Positions 25,048-33,393 of a stretch of 64,000 nucleotides of DNA are shown here, one piece after another. The stretch covers positions 496,001-560,000 of the forward strand of contig CAYUSP010000001.1 of the NCBI GenBank assembly GCA_964447405.1. The letters run 5' to 3'. A program made the position numbers and the translations under genes. Numbering within the stretch: the stretch's first letter is position 1; each line of letters opens with the position of its first letter. Source of the stretch: JALNZF01 sp964447405 (GTDB taxonomy: Bacteria; Nitrospirota; UBA9217). A model generated the notes under the pieces. The model did not search any database and was not told the DNA's origin. It saw nothing but the letters and a program-made list of their open reading frames with translations.

Positions 25048-26429
25048 CGGATACCATCCTCGTGATAGAGGACAAAGAAAGCATGCTGGAAATGCTTACG
25101 CAGACCCTCGAAGGGGTCGGATACCGGGTTATCCCCGCACGGGACGGCGCGGACGGAATTAAAAAATTAGCCGACGAGCGCATCGGCATGGTGCTCACAG
25201 ACCTGAAGCTTCCCAAGAAGGACGGATTCGATGTATTGAAAGCGGTGAAGCAGGACTATCCTCTGCTGCCGATCATCGTGATGACGGCGTTCGGTACCAT
25301 TGAGACAGCCGTGCGGGCAGTGAAGGAAGGAGCATATGATTTTCTGACCAAACCTTTCGACACCGACCATCTCCTCGTACTCATCAACCGGGCGCTCGCC
25401 GCATCCCGATTGGCTGCGGAGAATATTCTGCTCCGTGAGGAATTCGCCGAGAAGCTCGGGCTGCCCAAGATCATCGGCAAGAGCGTCCAGATGCAGGAGA
25501 TCACGGCGAAGATCCAGAAAGTGGCTCCCACGAACGCGACCGTGATGATCCACGGGGAAAGCGGCACGGGAAAGGAACTCTTCGCGCGCGCCATCCATTA
25601 TCTGAGTCAGAGAAAGCAGTCGCCATTCGTCGCGATCAATTCCGCCGCCATACCCCGCGAATTGCTGGAGAGCGAACTGTTCGGATATGAGAAGGGGGCT
25701 TTCACCGGTGCTGACGCCCGCAAGCTGGGGAAGCTTGAACTCGCTGACAAGGGTACGGTCTTTCTCGATGAGATCGGCGACATGGATATGGCGCTCCAGG
25801 CCAAGATGCTTCGCGTGCTCCAGGAGCAGGTGATCGAGCGGATTGGGGGCGGGAAGCCGATCAAAATAGACGTGCGGATCGTTGCTGCTACGAACAAGGA
25901 TCTTGAAAAAGCGGTGGACGAAAAGCTGTTTCGTGAGGACCTGTTCTATCGATTGAATGTGTTTCCCCTCACCATCCCGCCCCTGCGCGAACGCAGGGAT
26001 GACATTTCCGGGCTGGCGCAGCACTTCCTGATCAAATTCTGCGCAGAGGTCCGAAAGGGTCCGCTGTCAATCTCGGAAGAAGCCATGGAGATTCTTCTCA
26101 AATCACGCTGGAAAGGCAACGTGCGCGAGCTGGAAAACGTAATTGAGCGCGCGGTAATCTATGCCGAAGGCGGGACAATCCGCGCACGGGATCTCGGCAT
26201 CAGCGAGGCAAGCATCATGGATGCGCTTGCCGAGCATGCACCGACGGAAGGACCGCTGCAGGATATCGCCGCGGCAGCGGTGCGTATTGTCGAATCGCGC
26301 AGGATCAAACAGGTGCTTAAACAAACTGGCGGCAACAAGTCGAGGGCCGCGGAGATATTGCAGGTGAGCTACAAGACGCTTCTCACAAAGATAAAGGATT
26401 ACCGGCTGGAAGAGAAGGGCGGGGAATAG
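25044..26429 (+). CDS. NtrC-family sigma54-dependent response regulator
   Basis: 461 aa. Receiver domain with phospho-acceptor Asp53 (MVLTDLKLP), AAA+ sigma54-activation domain with Walker A GESGTGKE, the GAFTGA loop that contacts sigma54 (EKGAFTGADARK), Walker B VFLDEIGDMD, and a C-terminal Fis-type helix-turn-helix (GGNKSRAAEILQVSYKTLLTKI). It activates transcription from -24/-12 promoters; one candidate is at 6311-6326. It is the last gene of the recG-pilD-kinase run; a 12-bp gap leads into the atypical island. Confidence 0.93.
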   Translation: MTDTILVIEDKESMLEMLTQTLEGVGYRVIPARDGADGIKKLADERIGMVLTDLKLPKKDGFDVLKAVKQDYPLLPIIVMTAFGTIETAVRAVKEGAYDFLTKPFDTDHLLVLINRALAASRLAAENILLREEFAEKLGLPKIIGKSVQMQEITAKIQKVAPTNATVMIHGESGTGKELFARAIHYLSQRKQSPFVAINSAAIPRELLESELFGYEKGAFTGADARKLGKLELADKGTVFLDEIGDMDMALQAKMLRVLQEQVIERIGGGKPIKIDVRIVAATNKDLEKAVDEKLFREDLFYRLNVFPLTIPPLRERRDDISGLAQHFLIKFCAEVRKGPLSISEEAMEILLKSRWKGNVRELENVIERAVIYAEGGTIRARDLGISEASIMDALAEHAPTEGPLQDIAAAAVRIVESRRIKQVLKQTGGNKSRAAEILQVSYKTLLTKIKDYRLEEKGGE

Positions 26430-26441
26430 TGGGAGCGCAGT

Positions 26442-27032
26442 ATGCACGATAAACATGATCTTATCCCGCCTCACGGCGGATATCGCAAACTGCGTAGTTT
26501 TCAATCTGCTCAGATAGTATATGACGCTACTGTCGTTTTTTGCGAACGCTTTGTGGAAAAACGATCGCGCACTCATGATCAAATGGTGCAGGCAGCAAGG
26601 AGCGGCGTGCAGAATATCGCCGAGGGGAGCATGGCCTCTGCTACCTCTAAAAAGACAGAACTGAAATTAACCAATGTCGCCAGAGCAAGCCTGGAAGAGT
26701 TGCTGTTGGACTATGAGGACTTTCTTCGTCAGCGCGGTCTGCGTATTTGGGACAAGAATTCAACTGACGCGCTCGCTATCCGAAATCGTTATAAGTCGGA
26801 TGAGTCGGACAAGTCTGACAGGTCGGACGGGTCTGACATTTACGGCTTTAAAACAGCATCTGCGGAAATAGCTGCAAACACTCTCATTTGTCTCATCAAT
26901 CAGGCCAGCTACCTACTCGCAAGGCAAATTCAAGAGTTAGAAAAATCATTCCTATCGGAAGGTGGATTCACCGAGAGACTTTACCGTCAGAGAATGGCAG
27001 CGCGAAATCCACGCAACCGGAACAATAAATAA
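26442..27032 (+). CDS. Four-helix-bundle protein (suffix-domain type)
   Basis: 196 aa. The segment GGYRKLRSFQSAQIVYDATVVF followed by DQMVQAARSGVQNIAEGS matches the small four-helix-bundle family related to proteins encoded in 23S rRNA intervening sequences, in its longer 'suffix' form. Between helices lies a hydrophilic run DESDKSDRSDGSD encoded by 9-nt repeats (26793-26837). Function of the family is unknown. It sits 12 bp after the response regulator but has no clear ribosome site shared with it, and opens the AT-rich island. Confidence 0.75.
   Translation: MHDKHDLIPPHGGYRKLRSFQSAQIVYDATVVFCERFVEKRSRTHDQMVQAARSGVQNIAEGSMASATSKKTELKLTNVARASLEELLLDYEDFLRQRGLRIWDKNSTDALAIRNRYKSDESDKSDRSDGSDIYGFKTASAEIAANTLICLINQASYLLARQIQELEKSFLSEGGFTERLYRQRMAARNPRNRNNK
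26793..26837 (+). repeat. In-frame 9-bp tandem repeat inside the four-helix-bundle gene
   Basis: Five consecutive units of the form NNGTCNGAY (AAGTCGGAT, GAGTCGGAC, AAGTCTGAC, AGGTCGGAC, GGGTCTGAC) encode a Ser-Asp-X tripeptide repeat. Unit number may vary between strains. Confidence 0.85.
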
Positions 27033-27076
27033 GATTATACGCACGGGGTTGGCTCAGAAGTAAAATTCAATCTACA

Positions 27077-29065
27077 ATGAAACACGTTAAAAAACTAACA
27101 AAAGAACATCTTCGAATTCTAAGACAATCGTCAATCAAGTTTGCTTTGCTTTCTGAAGCACGAGTGATTGATATCATGCAGCATCCACTATATGTGGCGA
27201 CTCTGAGCGACGCCGAGCTTGTAGAATTCCTTAAGATCGCAAATGCATTATATAGAGGCGGAAGCCCAATAATCAGCGATGCGGAATATGAATCTGTCTA
27301 TTTAGAGGAGCTCATAAAACGCAGTCCTCAGCACGAGTTTCTTAAGAACGTCGAGCCAGAGTCCGCTTTTGAGGGTGCAAAACTTGCCTTGCCAGTTCAA
27401 ATGTATTCTACCGAGAAAAGAACGTCACAAAAGAGCATCGAAAGCTGGTTGGAAACGAAGCAAAAAGAAGCAAAAAAAATTGGATTGGATGTAAACGAAC
27501 TTCGTATAAGGGTGACACCTAAACTCGATGGGTTTGCGGCATACGATGACGGAAATATTCTCTATACACGCGGTGATGGCAGGAGAGGGACAGATATAAG
27601 CCGAGTTTTCCGCAGAGGATTGTCAGTAGCTGGAAATATACGAGGCAAAGGGCCTGGCGAAATAGTCGTCGATAGGGAGTATTTTGAAAAATATTTGTCA
27701 GATCATTTTGAAAATCCCAGAAATTTTCAAGCGGCGATAATAAAAGAAATGACATTAGACCCTTATGTTGATGAGGCAATAAAAGAAAAGGCTGCTCTTT
27801 TCGTTCCTTTTTCTGAATTGCCTGCAAAGGAATTATCTATCGTGGAGATTAAAGAGCGATTTGCGGAAGTTGTTGAGCAAGTATGGAATTCTGTTCCATA
27901 TGATGTCGATGGTGTGGTTTTGGAAATTACTGATCTGCGGTTTAAGGAATATGTTAAGTCCACAAGCCAGCATCATAGATGGCAAGTTGCGTATAAGACG
28001 AATGTAGAAAAAGCCCAAGTTACAGTGATCTCTGTGACACCACAAACATCGCGTGCAGGTCGAATTACGCCTGTCGCTGAATTGGAACCGACTAAATTAT
28101 CGGGAGTGAAAATATCTCGTGCAACTGCACACCACTATGGCATGGTGAAAGCAAAAGGTATTGGTCCAAACGCAGTAATTGAACTTGTTAGAAGCGGAAT
28201 GGTAATTCCAAAAATTGAAAAAGTAATCCGTAGGTCGACACCTCAAATACCTGAGAACTGCCCAAGCTGTAATACTCTACTCTCTTGGGATGGTGATAAT
28301 CTGATATGTACCAATGTGGGTGGTTGTCCGGCACAAATTATCAATACGATTGAGCATTTTTTTAAAACACTGAGGAATGTGGACGGATTCGGCATGGCAA
28401 CTATTGAAAAACTGTATACACAGGGAGTAAGAACTATTTACGACATTTATACGCTTCAAGAGGACATGCTAAGATCCTTTGGTTTTGGCGAAAAGCAAGC
28501 TCAAAATCTTATTTCAGAACTTAATAGAAGCAAGACAGAATCGCTTGAAGATTGGCGATTTCTAGCGGCTTTTGGCGCACATCGGCTTGGGTTGGCAAGT
28601 TGTGAACATTTATTAAAGCACGTTAAACTTAGCGACATTTTTACGATTTCCGTTGATCAGATTGTTACGAGAAAGATATTTGCAAATAAGACTGCCGAAA
28701 TTATCGTTAGAGGTCTTCGTAATATTAAGACCGAGTTTACTAGAGTGTTCGAATTAGGTTTTAATCTGGATTATTCTATGTTGCTTTCAGAAATGAGGAC
28801 GCAAGGAGTTATAAGTCCGATTACTGGAAAACAATTAGTTTTTACAGGCTCAATGCTGAATGGATCAAGATTTGAAATGGAAAAGAAGGCTAGGCTTCTC
28901 GGGGCTAAAGTCGGAAAGACGGTAACTGGGAGAACGGATTTACTTATTACTGGCAAGGATGTTGGAGCCAAGAAAATAGAATTAGCAAAAGCGAAAGGTG
29001 TTAAGGTTATTACAGAACAAGAATATATATATTTGATTGCAAAGTATGTGGTTACTCAGCATTAG
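27077..29065 (+). CDS. Divergent NAD+-dependent DNA ligase (LigA-like)
   Basis: 662 aa, near normal LigA length. Domain Ia (ALYRGGSPIISDAEYESVY) binds NMN; the adenylation site is KLDG with Lys149; YTRGDGRRGTD and NPRNFQAA follow; OB fold (TSRAGRITPVAELEP), Cys4 zinc finger (CPSC...CTNVGGCPAQ, 395-417), helix-hairpin-helix region and a C-terminal BRCT domain (GKQLVFTGSMLNGSRFEMEK). The motif IV sequence DGVVxK reads DGVVLEI, so the usual lysine is Glu283; the motif V lysine (VAYK, Lys307) is kept. The gene is markedly AT-rich against its neighbours, suggesting acquisition. A SWIM-protein gene follows after 14 bp. It may be an accessory ligase; activity is uncertain. Confidence 0.85.
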   Translation: MKHVKKLTKEHLRILRQSSIKFALLSEARVIDIMQHPLYVATLSDAELVEFLKIANALYRGGSPIISDAEYESVYLEELIKRSPQHEFLKNVEPESAFEGAKLALPVQMYSTEKRTSQKSIESWLETKQKEAKKIGLDVNELRIRVTPKLDGFAAYDDGNILYTRGDGRRGTDISRVFRRGLSVAGNIRGKGPGEIVVDREYFEKYLSDHFENPRNFQAAIIKEMTLDPYVDEAIKEKAALFVPFSELPAKELSIVEIKERFAEVVEQVWNSVPYDVDGVVLEITDLRFKEYVKSTSQHHRWQVAYKTNVEKAQVTVISVTPQTSRAGRITPVAELEPTKLSGVKISRATAHHYGMVKAKGIGPNAVIELVRSGMVIPKIEKVIRRSTPQIPENCPSCNTLLSWDGDNLICTNVGGCPAQIINTIEHFFKTLRNVDGFGMATIEKLYTQGVRTIYDIYTLQEDMLRSFGFGEKQAQNLISELNRSKTESLEDWRFLAAFGAHRLGLASCEHLLKHVKLSDIFTISVDQIVTRKIFANKTAEIIVRGLRNIKTEFTRVFELGFNLDYSMLLSEMRTQGVISPITGKQLVFTGSMLNGSRFEMEKKARLLGAKVGKTVTGRTDLLITGKDVGAKKIELAKAKGVKVITEQEYIYLIAKYVVTQH

Positions 29066-29079
29066 AAGGGAAATAACCA

Positions 29080-29415
29080 ATGAATGAAATTGAATTTCTT
29101 GTGCAAGGTTCGGCACAATTTCCTTATAAAGTTCGATTCATCCGAAAAGACCTCAATAGTATTTCAATTACTTGCACATGCCCTGCGGGAGAGATGGGGC
29201 AAAGCTGTAAACATCGTCTAAGAATTCTCAGCGGAAGTGATGAGGGGATTGTAAGTGCAAACAAGACGGAGATTGCAAGCATTAAAGAATGGCTACAAAG
29301 TACTGGACTTGAAGATGCTGTGAAAGACACAGTTAATGGTGAAAGGTGTCTTGAAGAGGCAAAAAAGAAACTGTCACTTGCCAAGAAAAAACTTGCAGCA
29401 CTCATGCACGGGTGA
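29080..29415 (+). CDS. Small SWIM zinc-finger protein linked to the ligase
   Basis: 111 aa. Residues 32-45 (CTCPAGEMGQSCKH) fit the SWIM motif CxCxnCxH with n=8; the first strand region before it and a C-terminal lysine-rich helix (EEAKKKLSLAKKKLAALM) complete the protein. SWIM domains are predicted DNA- or protein-binding zinc sites. AAGGGAAA precedes the ATG, 14 bp after the ligase stop, so the two are almost certainly cotranscribed. The stop lies 8 bp before the preferred nfo start. Partner role for the ligase is inference. Confidence 0.75.
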   Translation: MNEIEFLVQGSAQFPYKVRFIRKDLNSISITCTCPAGEMGQSCKHRLRILSGSDEGIVSANKTEIASIKEWLQSTGLEDAVKDTVNGERCLEEAKKKLSLAKKKLAALMHG

Positions 29416-29423
29416 TTAATAGC

Positions 29424-30269
29424 ATGCGTCTCGGTTTCCATGTTTCCATATCAGGCGGCTTCGCCCTATCAGTTCAGCGGGCATTCGATCTTGGCTGCAC
29501 CTGTATGCAGATCTTCTGCCGCAATCCGCGCGGCTGGACCGTGAAACCGCTCGATGCCGATGACATTGCGGAGTTCAAAAAACTGCGGCAGCAGCACGAC
29601 ATCGGCCCTGTGTTCGTGCATACGAATTACCTGATCAACCTCGCCTCGTCCAAACCCGATCTGTATCAACGATCCATTGAACAGTTCGTCATCGACCTGG
29701 AGCGCACCGAGGCCCTCGGCGCCGAGTACCTGGTGACCCATCTCGGATCTGCAAGCGGCCAGGATGTGGAGTGGATGATTGCCCGGGTGTCGGATGCTTT
29801 GAACCTGGCCATGAAGCTCCACCCGCCCAAGGCGATGATCCTACTGGAAAACACAGCTGGTGAAAAAGGGGACATGGGGTACACGTTCGAGCAGGTTCAA
29901 GAGGTCATATCCCGTCTTGATGCTTCAAAGAGAATCGGTATCTGCTATGATACCTGCCATGGATTTGCTGCGGGTTACGATATCCGGTCAAAGAGTTTAC
30001 TGGACGGGCTTGCAAAAATAATCGATTCCACGGTTGGTCTGGAACGTTTGAAGGGGATGCATTTGAACGACTGCCTCAGGGAATTCAACTCGCGTGTGGA
30101 CCGCCATTGGCATGTCGGAGAGGGTAAAATCGGATTGGATGGATTCAAAGCGCTGCTCAATCACCCGGCATTCAGGGAAGTCCCCAAGATTATGGAAACG
30201 CCGAAAGAAACCGAGGAAGATGATCCGAAAAACATGAAAGTTGTCAGGTCGCTAATTCGAACTAATTAG
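29424..30269 (+). CDS. nfo: Endonuclease IV (AP endonuclease)
   Basis: 281 aa, the family length. Begins MRLGFHVSISGGFALSVQRA and has the TIM-barrel metal-site motifs FVHTNYLINLAS, LENTAGEKGDMG, CYDTCHGFAAGYD, GMHLNDC and DRHWHVGEGKIG. It cleaves the backbone 5' of abasic sites using a trinuclear zinc site. The ATG at 29424 gives the standard N-terminus; a GTG at 29412 overlapping the SWIM stop is an alternative. It returns to the composition of the surrounding genome, so it is probably resident with the ligase island inserted in front. Confidence 0.95.
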   Translation: MRLGFHVSISGGFALSVQRAFDLGCTCMQIFCRNPRGWTVKPLDADDIAEFKKLRQQHDIGPVFVHTNYLINLASSKPDLYQRSIEQFVIDLERTEALGAEYLVTHLGSASGQDVEWMIARVSDALNLAMKLHPPKAMILLENTAGEKGDMGYTFEQVQEVISRLDASKRIGICYDTCHGFAAGYDIRSKSLLDGLAKIIDSTVGLERLKGMHLNDCLREFNSRVDRHWHVGEGKIGLDGFKALLNHPAFREVPKIMETPKETEEDDPKNMKVVRSLIRTN

Positions 30270-30283
30270 ACGAGGGGGTGCCG

Positions 30284-30742
30284 ATGAAAATCCATGATTC
30301 AGCAGTTATCGCGGTGATGTGTTTAGTGCTGGCTACCCAGGCATTTGCAGCAGGTCCAGACGACATCCTTGGAATCTGGAACAATCAGGAAAAGGAGGCA
30401 AAGATCGAGGTTTACCGATGCGGTCAGAAGTACTGCGGCAAGATCATTTGGCTCAGGATGCCCGACTATCCGGCAGGCTCGGTGGAGGGTGCACCCGGAA
30501 CGCCCAAACTCGACAATAATAATCCCGATCCGAATCTCAGGAGCAAACCGCGTCTGGGTCTGGAAATAGTATACGGATTCGCCTATGCGGGAGAGAACAG
30601 GTGGACAGATGGCAAAGTCTATGACCCGAAGAGTGGAAAAACATACAGCGGAAAGATGACGCTGGTTTCTCCGGAACAATTGGATTTGCGCGGTTATATG
30701 GGGATATCATTGTTAGGCAGGACCACCTCGTGGACAAGATAA
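30284..30742 (+). CDS. DUF2147-family exported protein
   Basis: 152 aa. Signal peptide to about residue 22 (ATQAFAA). The mature part, starting DDILGIWNNQEKEAKIEVYRC and including KYCGKIIWL, DPKSGKTYSGKM and LDLRGYMGISLLGRTTSW, is the DUF2147 fold. These are small periplasmic beta-barrel proteins of unknown ligand. GAGGGGG precedes the ATG at 30284. It lies 14 bp after nfo and could be read through from it. Confidence 0.85.
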   Translation: MKIHDSAVIAVMCLVLATQAFAAGPDDILGIWNNQEKEAKIEVYRCGQKYCGKIIWLRMPDYPAGSVEGAPGTPKLDNNNPDPNLRSKPRLGLEIVYGFAYAGENRWTDGKVYDPKSGKTYSGKMTLVSPEQLDLRGYMGISLLGRTTSWTR

Positions 30743-30911
30743 GGGTGTAACGAAAGTTGCGGATGCGGTTTGCTTACCCACCTTCCCGGTCTACAATAAA
30801 ATCCAGTATGGATTTTTCGGCATGCCTCTGGTATAGTACGCGCGATGCTATCCACCTGAATCAGTTGCGGTTTTGTGGCAGCTGTTCATCAACGCACTCA
30901 GAGCCTATGGC

Positions 30912-31865
30912 ATGAAAATAGCCCTTATTCCTGAAAAAAAGATCTCATCCAGACGATACAGCGCGTTTGGTCCGTACATGAAAAATTTGTACGGACAGCC
31001 TGTGTATAAAGTGAACGTGGACGCGGGCTTTACCTGCCCGAACCGCGACGGATCTGTAGCAACCGGCGGCTGTATTTACTGCAACAACGACAGTTTCCGG
31101 CCCACAGCCTGCACGAGCGCGGCATCCATCCGTACGCAGATAGAGCAGGGCATACCCTATCTGCGATCGAGGTACGGCGCGCAGCGTTTCCTGGTCTATT
31201 TCCAACCCTATACGAATACCTATGCACCCGTTGATGTTCTGGAACGACTCTATCGAGAGGCTCTTGACAATCCAGGCGTCGTGGGTCTCGCTATCGGCAC
31301 TCGTCCCGACTGCGTGGACGAAGGCAAGATTGCTCTTCTTGAAAACCTTGCACGCGAACACTTTATCCTGGTTGAGTACGGGCTGCAATCCATCCATGAT
31401 CGGACGCTGGCATTCATTAATCGGGGGCATGATTATGCCTGCTTCAAACACGCACTTTCCCTGACAGTCAATCGAGGGATCAGAGTCGGGGCTCATCTGA
31501 TCCTCGGATTTCCGACCGAGACGCGGGATGAAATGCTGCAAATGGCGGATGAACTATCCTGTCAGCCCATTGAGTTTCTGAAGATCCATCAATTGCAGGT
31601 TGTGCAAGGAACTGCGCTCGCTGATTTGTACGCACGCAGTCCGTTTCCAGTCCTTGCGTATGCGGAATATCTTGAGTTACTTGCGGAATTCTTGGACCGC
31701 CTTCATCCGCGGATCGTTCTGCAAAGATTGTTCGCAGCAGCGCCGGACGACATTCTGATCGCGCCGGTGTGGAACAAAACAAGAAGCGAGTTTCTCCGGG
31801 ACCTGGATATTCGCCTTGAGGAAAGAGGGAGCCTGCAGGGCAGGCTCTGTGTGGCAATACGTTGA
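30912..31865 (+). CDS. TIGR01212-family radical SAM protein (YhcC-like)
   Basis: 317 aa. Iron-sulfur cysteines are in FTCPNRDGSVATGGCIYC (Cys42, Cys54, Cys57), the unusual 11-residue spacing before CxxC that marks this family instead of CX3CX2C. YFQPYTNTYAPVDVL, IGTRPDCVDE and EYGLQSIHDRTL are further family marks. The reaction is unknown; the family is widespread. The ATG at 30912 gives the normal N-terminus; a TTG at 30873 would extend it. A TATAGT box at 30832-30837 may be its -10 but no good -35 was seen. Confidence 0.88.
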   Translation: MKIALIPEKKISSRRYSAFGPYMKNLYGQPVYKVNVDAGFTCPNRDGSVATGGCIYCNNDSFRPTACTSAASIRTQIEQGIPYLRSRYGAQRFLVYFQPYTNTYAPVDVLERLYREALDNPGVVGLAIGTRPDCVDEGKIALLENLAREHFILVEYGLQSIHDRTLAFINRGHDYACFKHALSLTVNRGIRVGAHLILGFPTETRDEMLQMADELSCQPIEFLKIHQLQVVQGTALADLYARSPFPVLAYAEYLELLAEFLDRLHPRIVLQRLFAAAPDDILIAPVWNKTRSEFLRDLDIRLEERGSLQGRLCVAIR

Positions 31866-31938
31866 ATAGGCTGGATAGACTCATGGCCTGCTGCAGGTCG
31901 CTAATGTTTTGTTTCAAAGTTAACAGTGAGGTGCTCCC

Positions 31939-32607
31939 ATGATCGATCTCCATACTCACTCCCTCTTCAGCGACGGAGTGCTGGTGCCTTCTGAACTGGT
32001 CCGTCGGGCCGCAATGAAAGGATACGAAGTAATCGCTATCACGGACCATGCCGATGCGTCAAACCTGGACTTTACGATCCCCCGTGTGGCAGCCGCCTGC
32101 AAGGAACTGAACCGTCGTTGGAAGATCAAGGCGCTGCCGGGCATTGAACTGACGCACATTCCGCCGGAGACCTTCGATGAACTGACCAAACGCGCCCGTT
32201 CTCTTGGTGCTGTGATTGTGGTTGCCCATGGTGAGACGCTGGTGGAACCCGTGCATCCGGGCACGAACCGGGCGGCAATTGAAGCATGCGTTGACATATT
32301 GGCGCACCCGGGCATGATTACGATCGAAGAGGCTGCCCTTGCTGCGAAGAATGGCGTCTTTCTCGAGATCACTGCGCGTAAAGGGCACAGTCTCTCGAAC
32401 GGCCATGTTGCGAGTGTCGCTGAAACCGCAGGGGCAAGGCTTGTTATTGATACTGACACCCATGAACCCGGAGATCTGATCGACGATGAGTTCGCAAGGA
32501 GCGTGCTGCTTGGAGCGGGGATAGACGGGTCGAAGGTCGCACAAATCATGCAGAATTCACGGGATCTCGTTGCCAGGGCGCTGTCAGTACAAACATCTAT
32601 GCCATAA
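31939..32607 (+). CDS. PHP-domain metal-dependent phosphoesterase
   Basis: 222 aa. N-terminal metal motif MIDLHTHSLFSDG, then AITDHADASN, PGIELTH, VAHGE, LAHPG and DTDTHEPGD provide the histidine and aspartate ligands of the PHP active site. It is shorter than histidinol phosphatase and lacks extra domains, like the stand-alone histidinol-phosphatase-like group. Substrate unknown. GAGGTG lies 7 bp upstream of the ATG. Confidence 0.85.
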   Translation: MIDLHTHSLFSDGVLVPSELVRRAAMKGYEVIAITDHADASNLDFTIPRVAAACKELNRRWKIKALPGIELTHIPPETFDELTKRARSLGAVIVVAHGETLVEPVHPGTNRAAIEACVDILAHPGMITIEEAALAAKNGVFLEITARKGHSLSNGHVASVAETAGARLVIDTDTHEPGDLIDDEFARSVLLGAGIDGSKVAQIMQNSRDLVARALSVQTSMP

Positions 32608-32682
32608 AAGGCGAATTCACCTCATGCAATGCGCGAGAACGCATGGGTAAAGAGGGGATAAATACTTGGGGAGGTTTTACCG

Positions 32683-33393
32683 ATGCCGATTTCCAGAAAG
32701 AAGAAAGATGTTGCAAAACACAATCATGAACAGGGAATCGAAACGATTATGCACAGAATCACCGACTTATTAACCCGCTATCAGAAGCAGGCTGCAGCGG
32801 TTGCGGCAGTTGTTGTTGTCCTACTGCTTGTCATCGCTGTCACCACCTACATGCGGTCACAGAACGAACGGAGTGCTGCGCCGATGGTCGCGGTGGCATA
32901 CGAGGTCTACAGCCCCGGCAACCAATCAGCACCGGATTATGGCAGAGCGCTGGGCATGTTCCGGGAAGTTCAAAAGAAGTACGCTGGCACCATGAGTGCA
33001 GCGATTGCTCAGTATTACGCCGGAAATTGCCTCGCAAACGCCGGTCGGAATGAAGAAGCACTCAAAGAATATCAGGCATTCACCAACGAATATTTCAAGG
33101 AAAAGTTCCTGCTCGGGCTGGTATACCAGCGAATGGGGGCACTGTATCAAGTCATGGGACGGCAGCAGGATGCGATCAAGACATACGAAATGTCAGAAGC
33201 TCTCATGGGTCCTGGGATCGCGACTGTGGAGATAGCGCGGTTGTACGAGAGTGCCGGGAACCTGGTGGATTCCAAACAGAAATACAAAACTGTGCAGGAA
33301 AAACTTGGAGGCACTGCATGGAGTAGGGAGGCCATGGGCAAAGTGCAGCTTCTTGCACCTGCGCCAGGCAGCAAAGAAGGTTCTGCGAAATAA
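32683..33393 (+). CDS. Membrane-anchored TPR protein (YfgM-like)
   Basis: 236 aa. A basic cytoplasmic start (MPISRKKKDVAKHNHEQG), one transmembrane helix (about 36-58), then TPR-like helical repeats outside (AIAQYYAGNCLANAGRNEEALKEY; GALYQVMGRQQDAIKTYEMS). The layout matches the YfgM/TPR_21 proteins that assist folding of secreted proteins at the Sec translocon. Strong GGGGAGG site. Its stop overlaps the next ATG by one base, coupling it with the PCuAC-like gene. Confidence 0.8.
   Translation: MPISRKKKDVAKHNHEQGIETIMHRITDLLTRYQKQAAAVAAVVVVLLLVIAVTTYMRSQNERSAAPMVAVAYEVYSPGNQSAPDYGRALGMFREVQKKYAGTMSAAIAQYYAGNCLANAGRNEEALKEYQAFTNEYFKEKFLLGLVYQRMGALYQVMGRQQDAIKTYEMSEALMGPGIATVEIARLYESAGNLVDSKQKYKTVQEKLGGTAWSREAMGKVQLLAPAPGSKEGSAK

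Noticed and set aside
26793..26837. Short regular repeats that might suggest a CRISPR array
   Set aside because: The 9-bp units are directly adjacent without spacers and keep a reading frame inside a gene.
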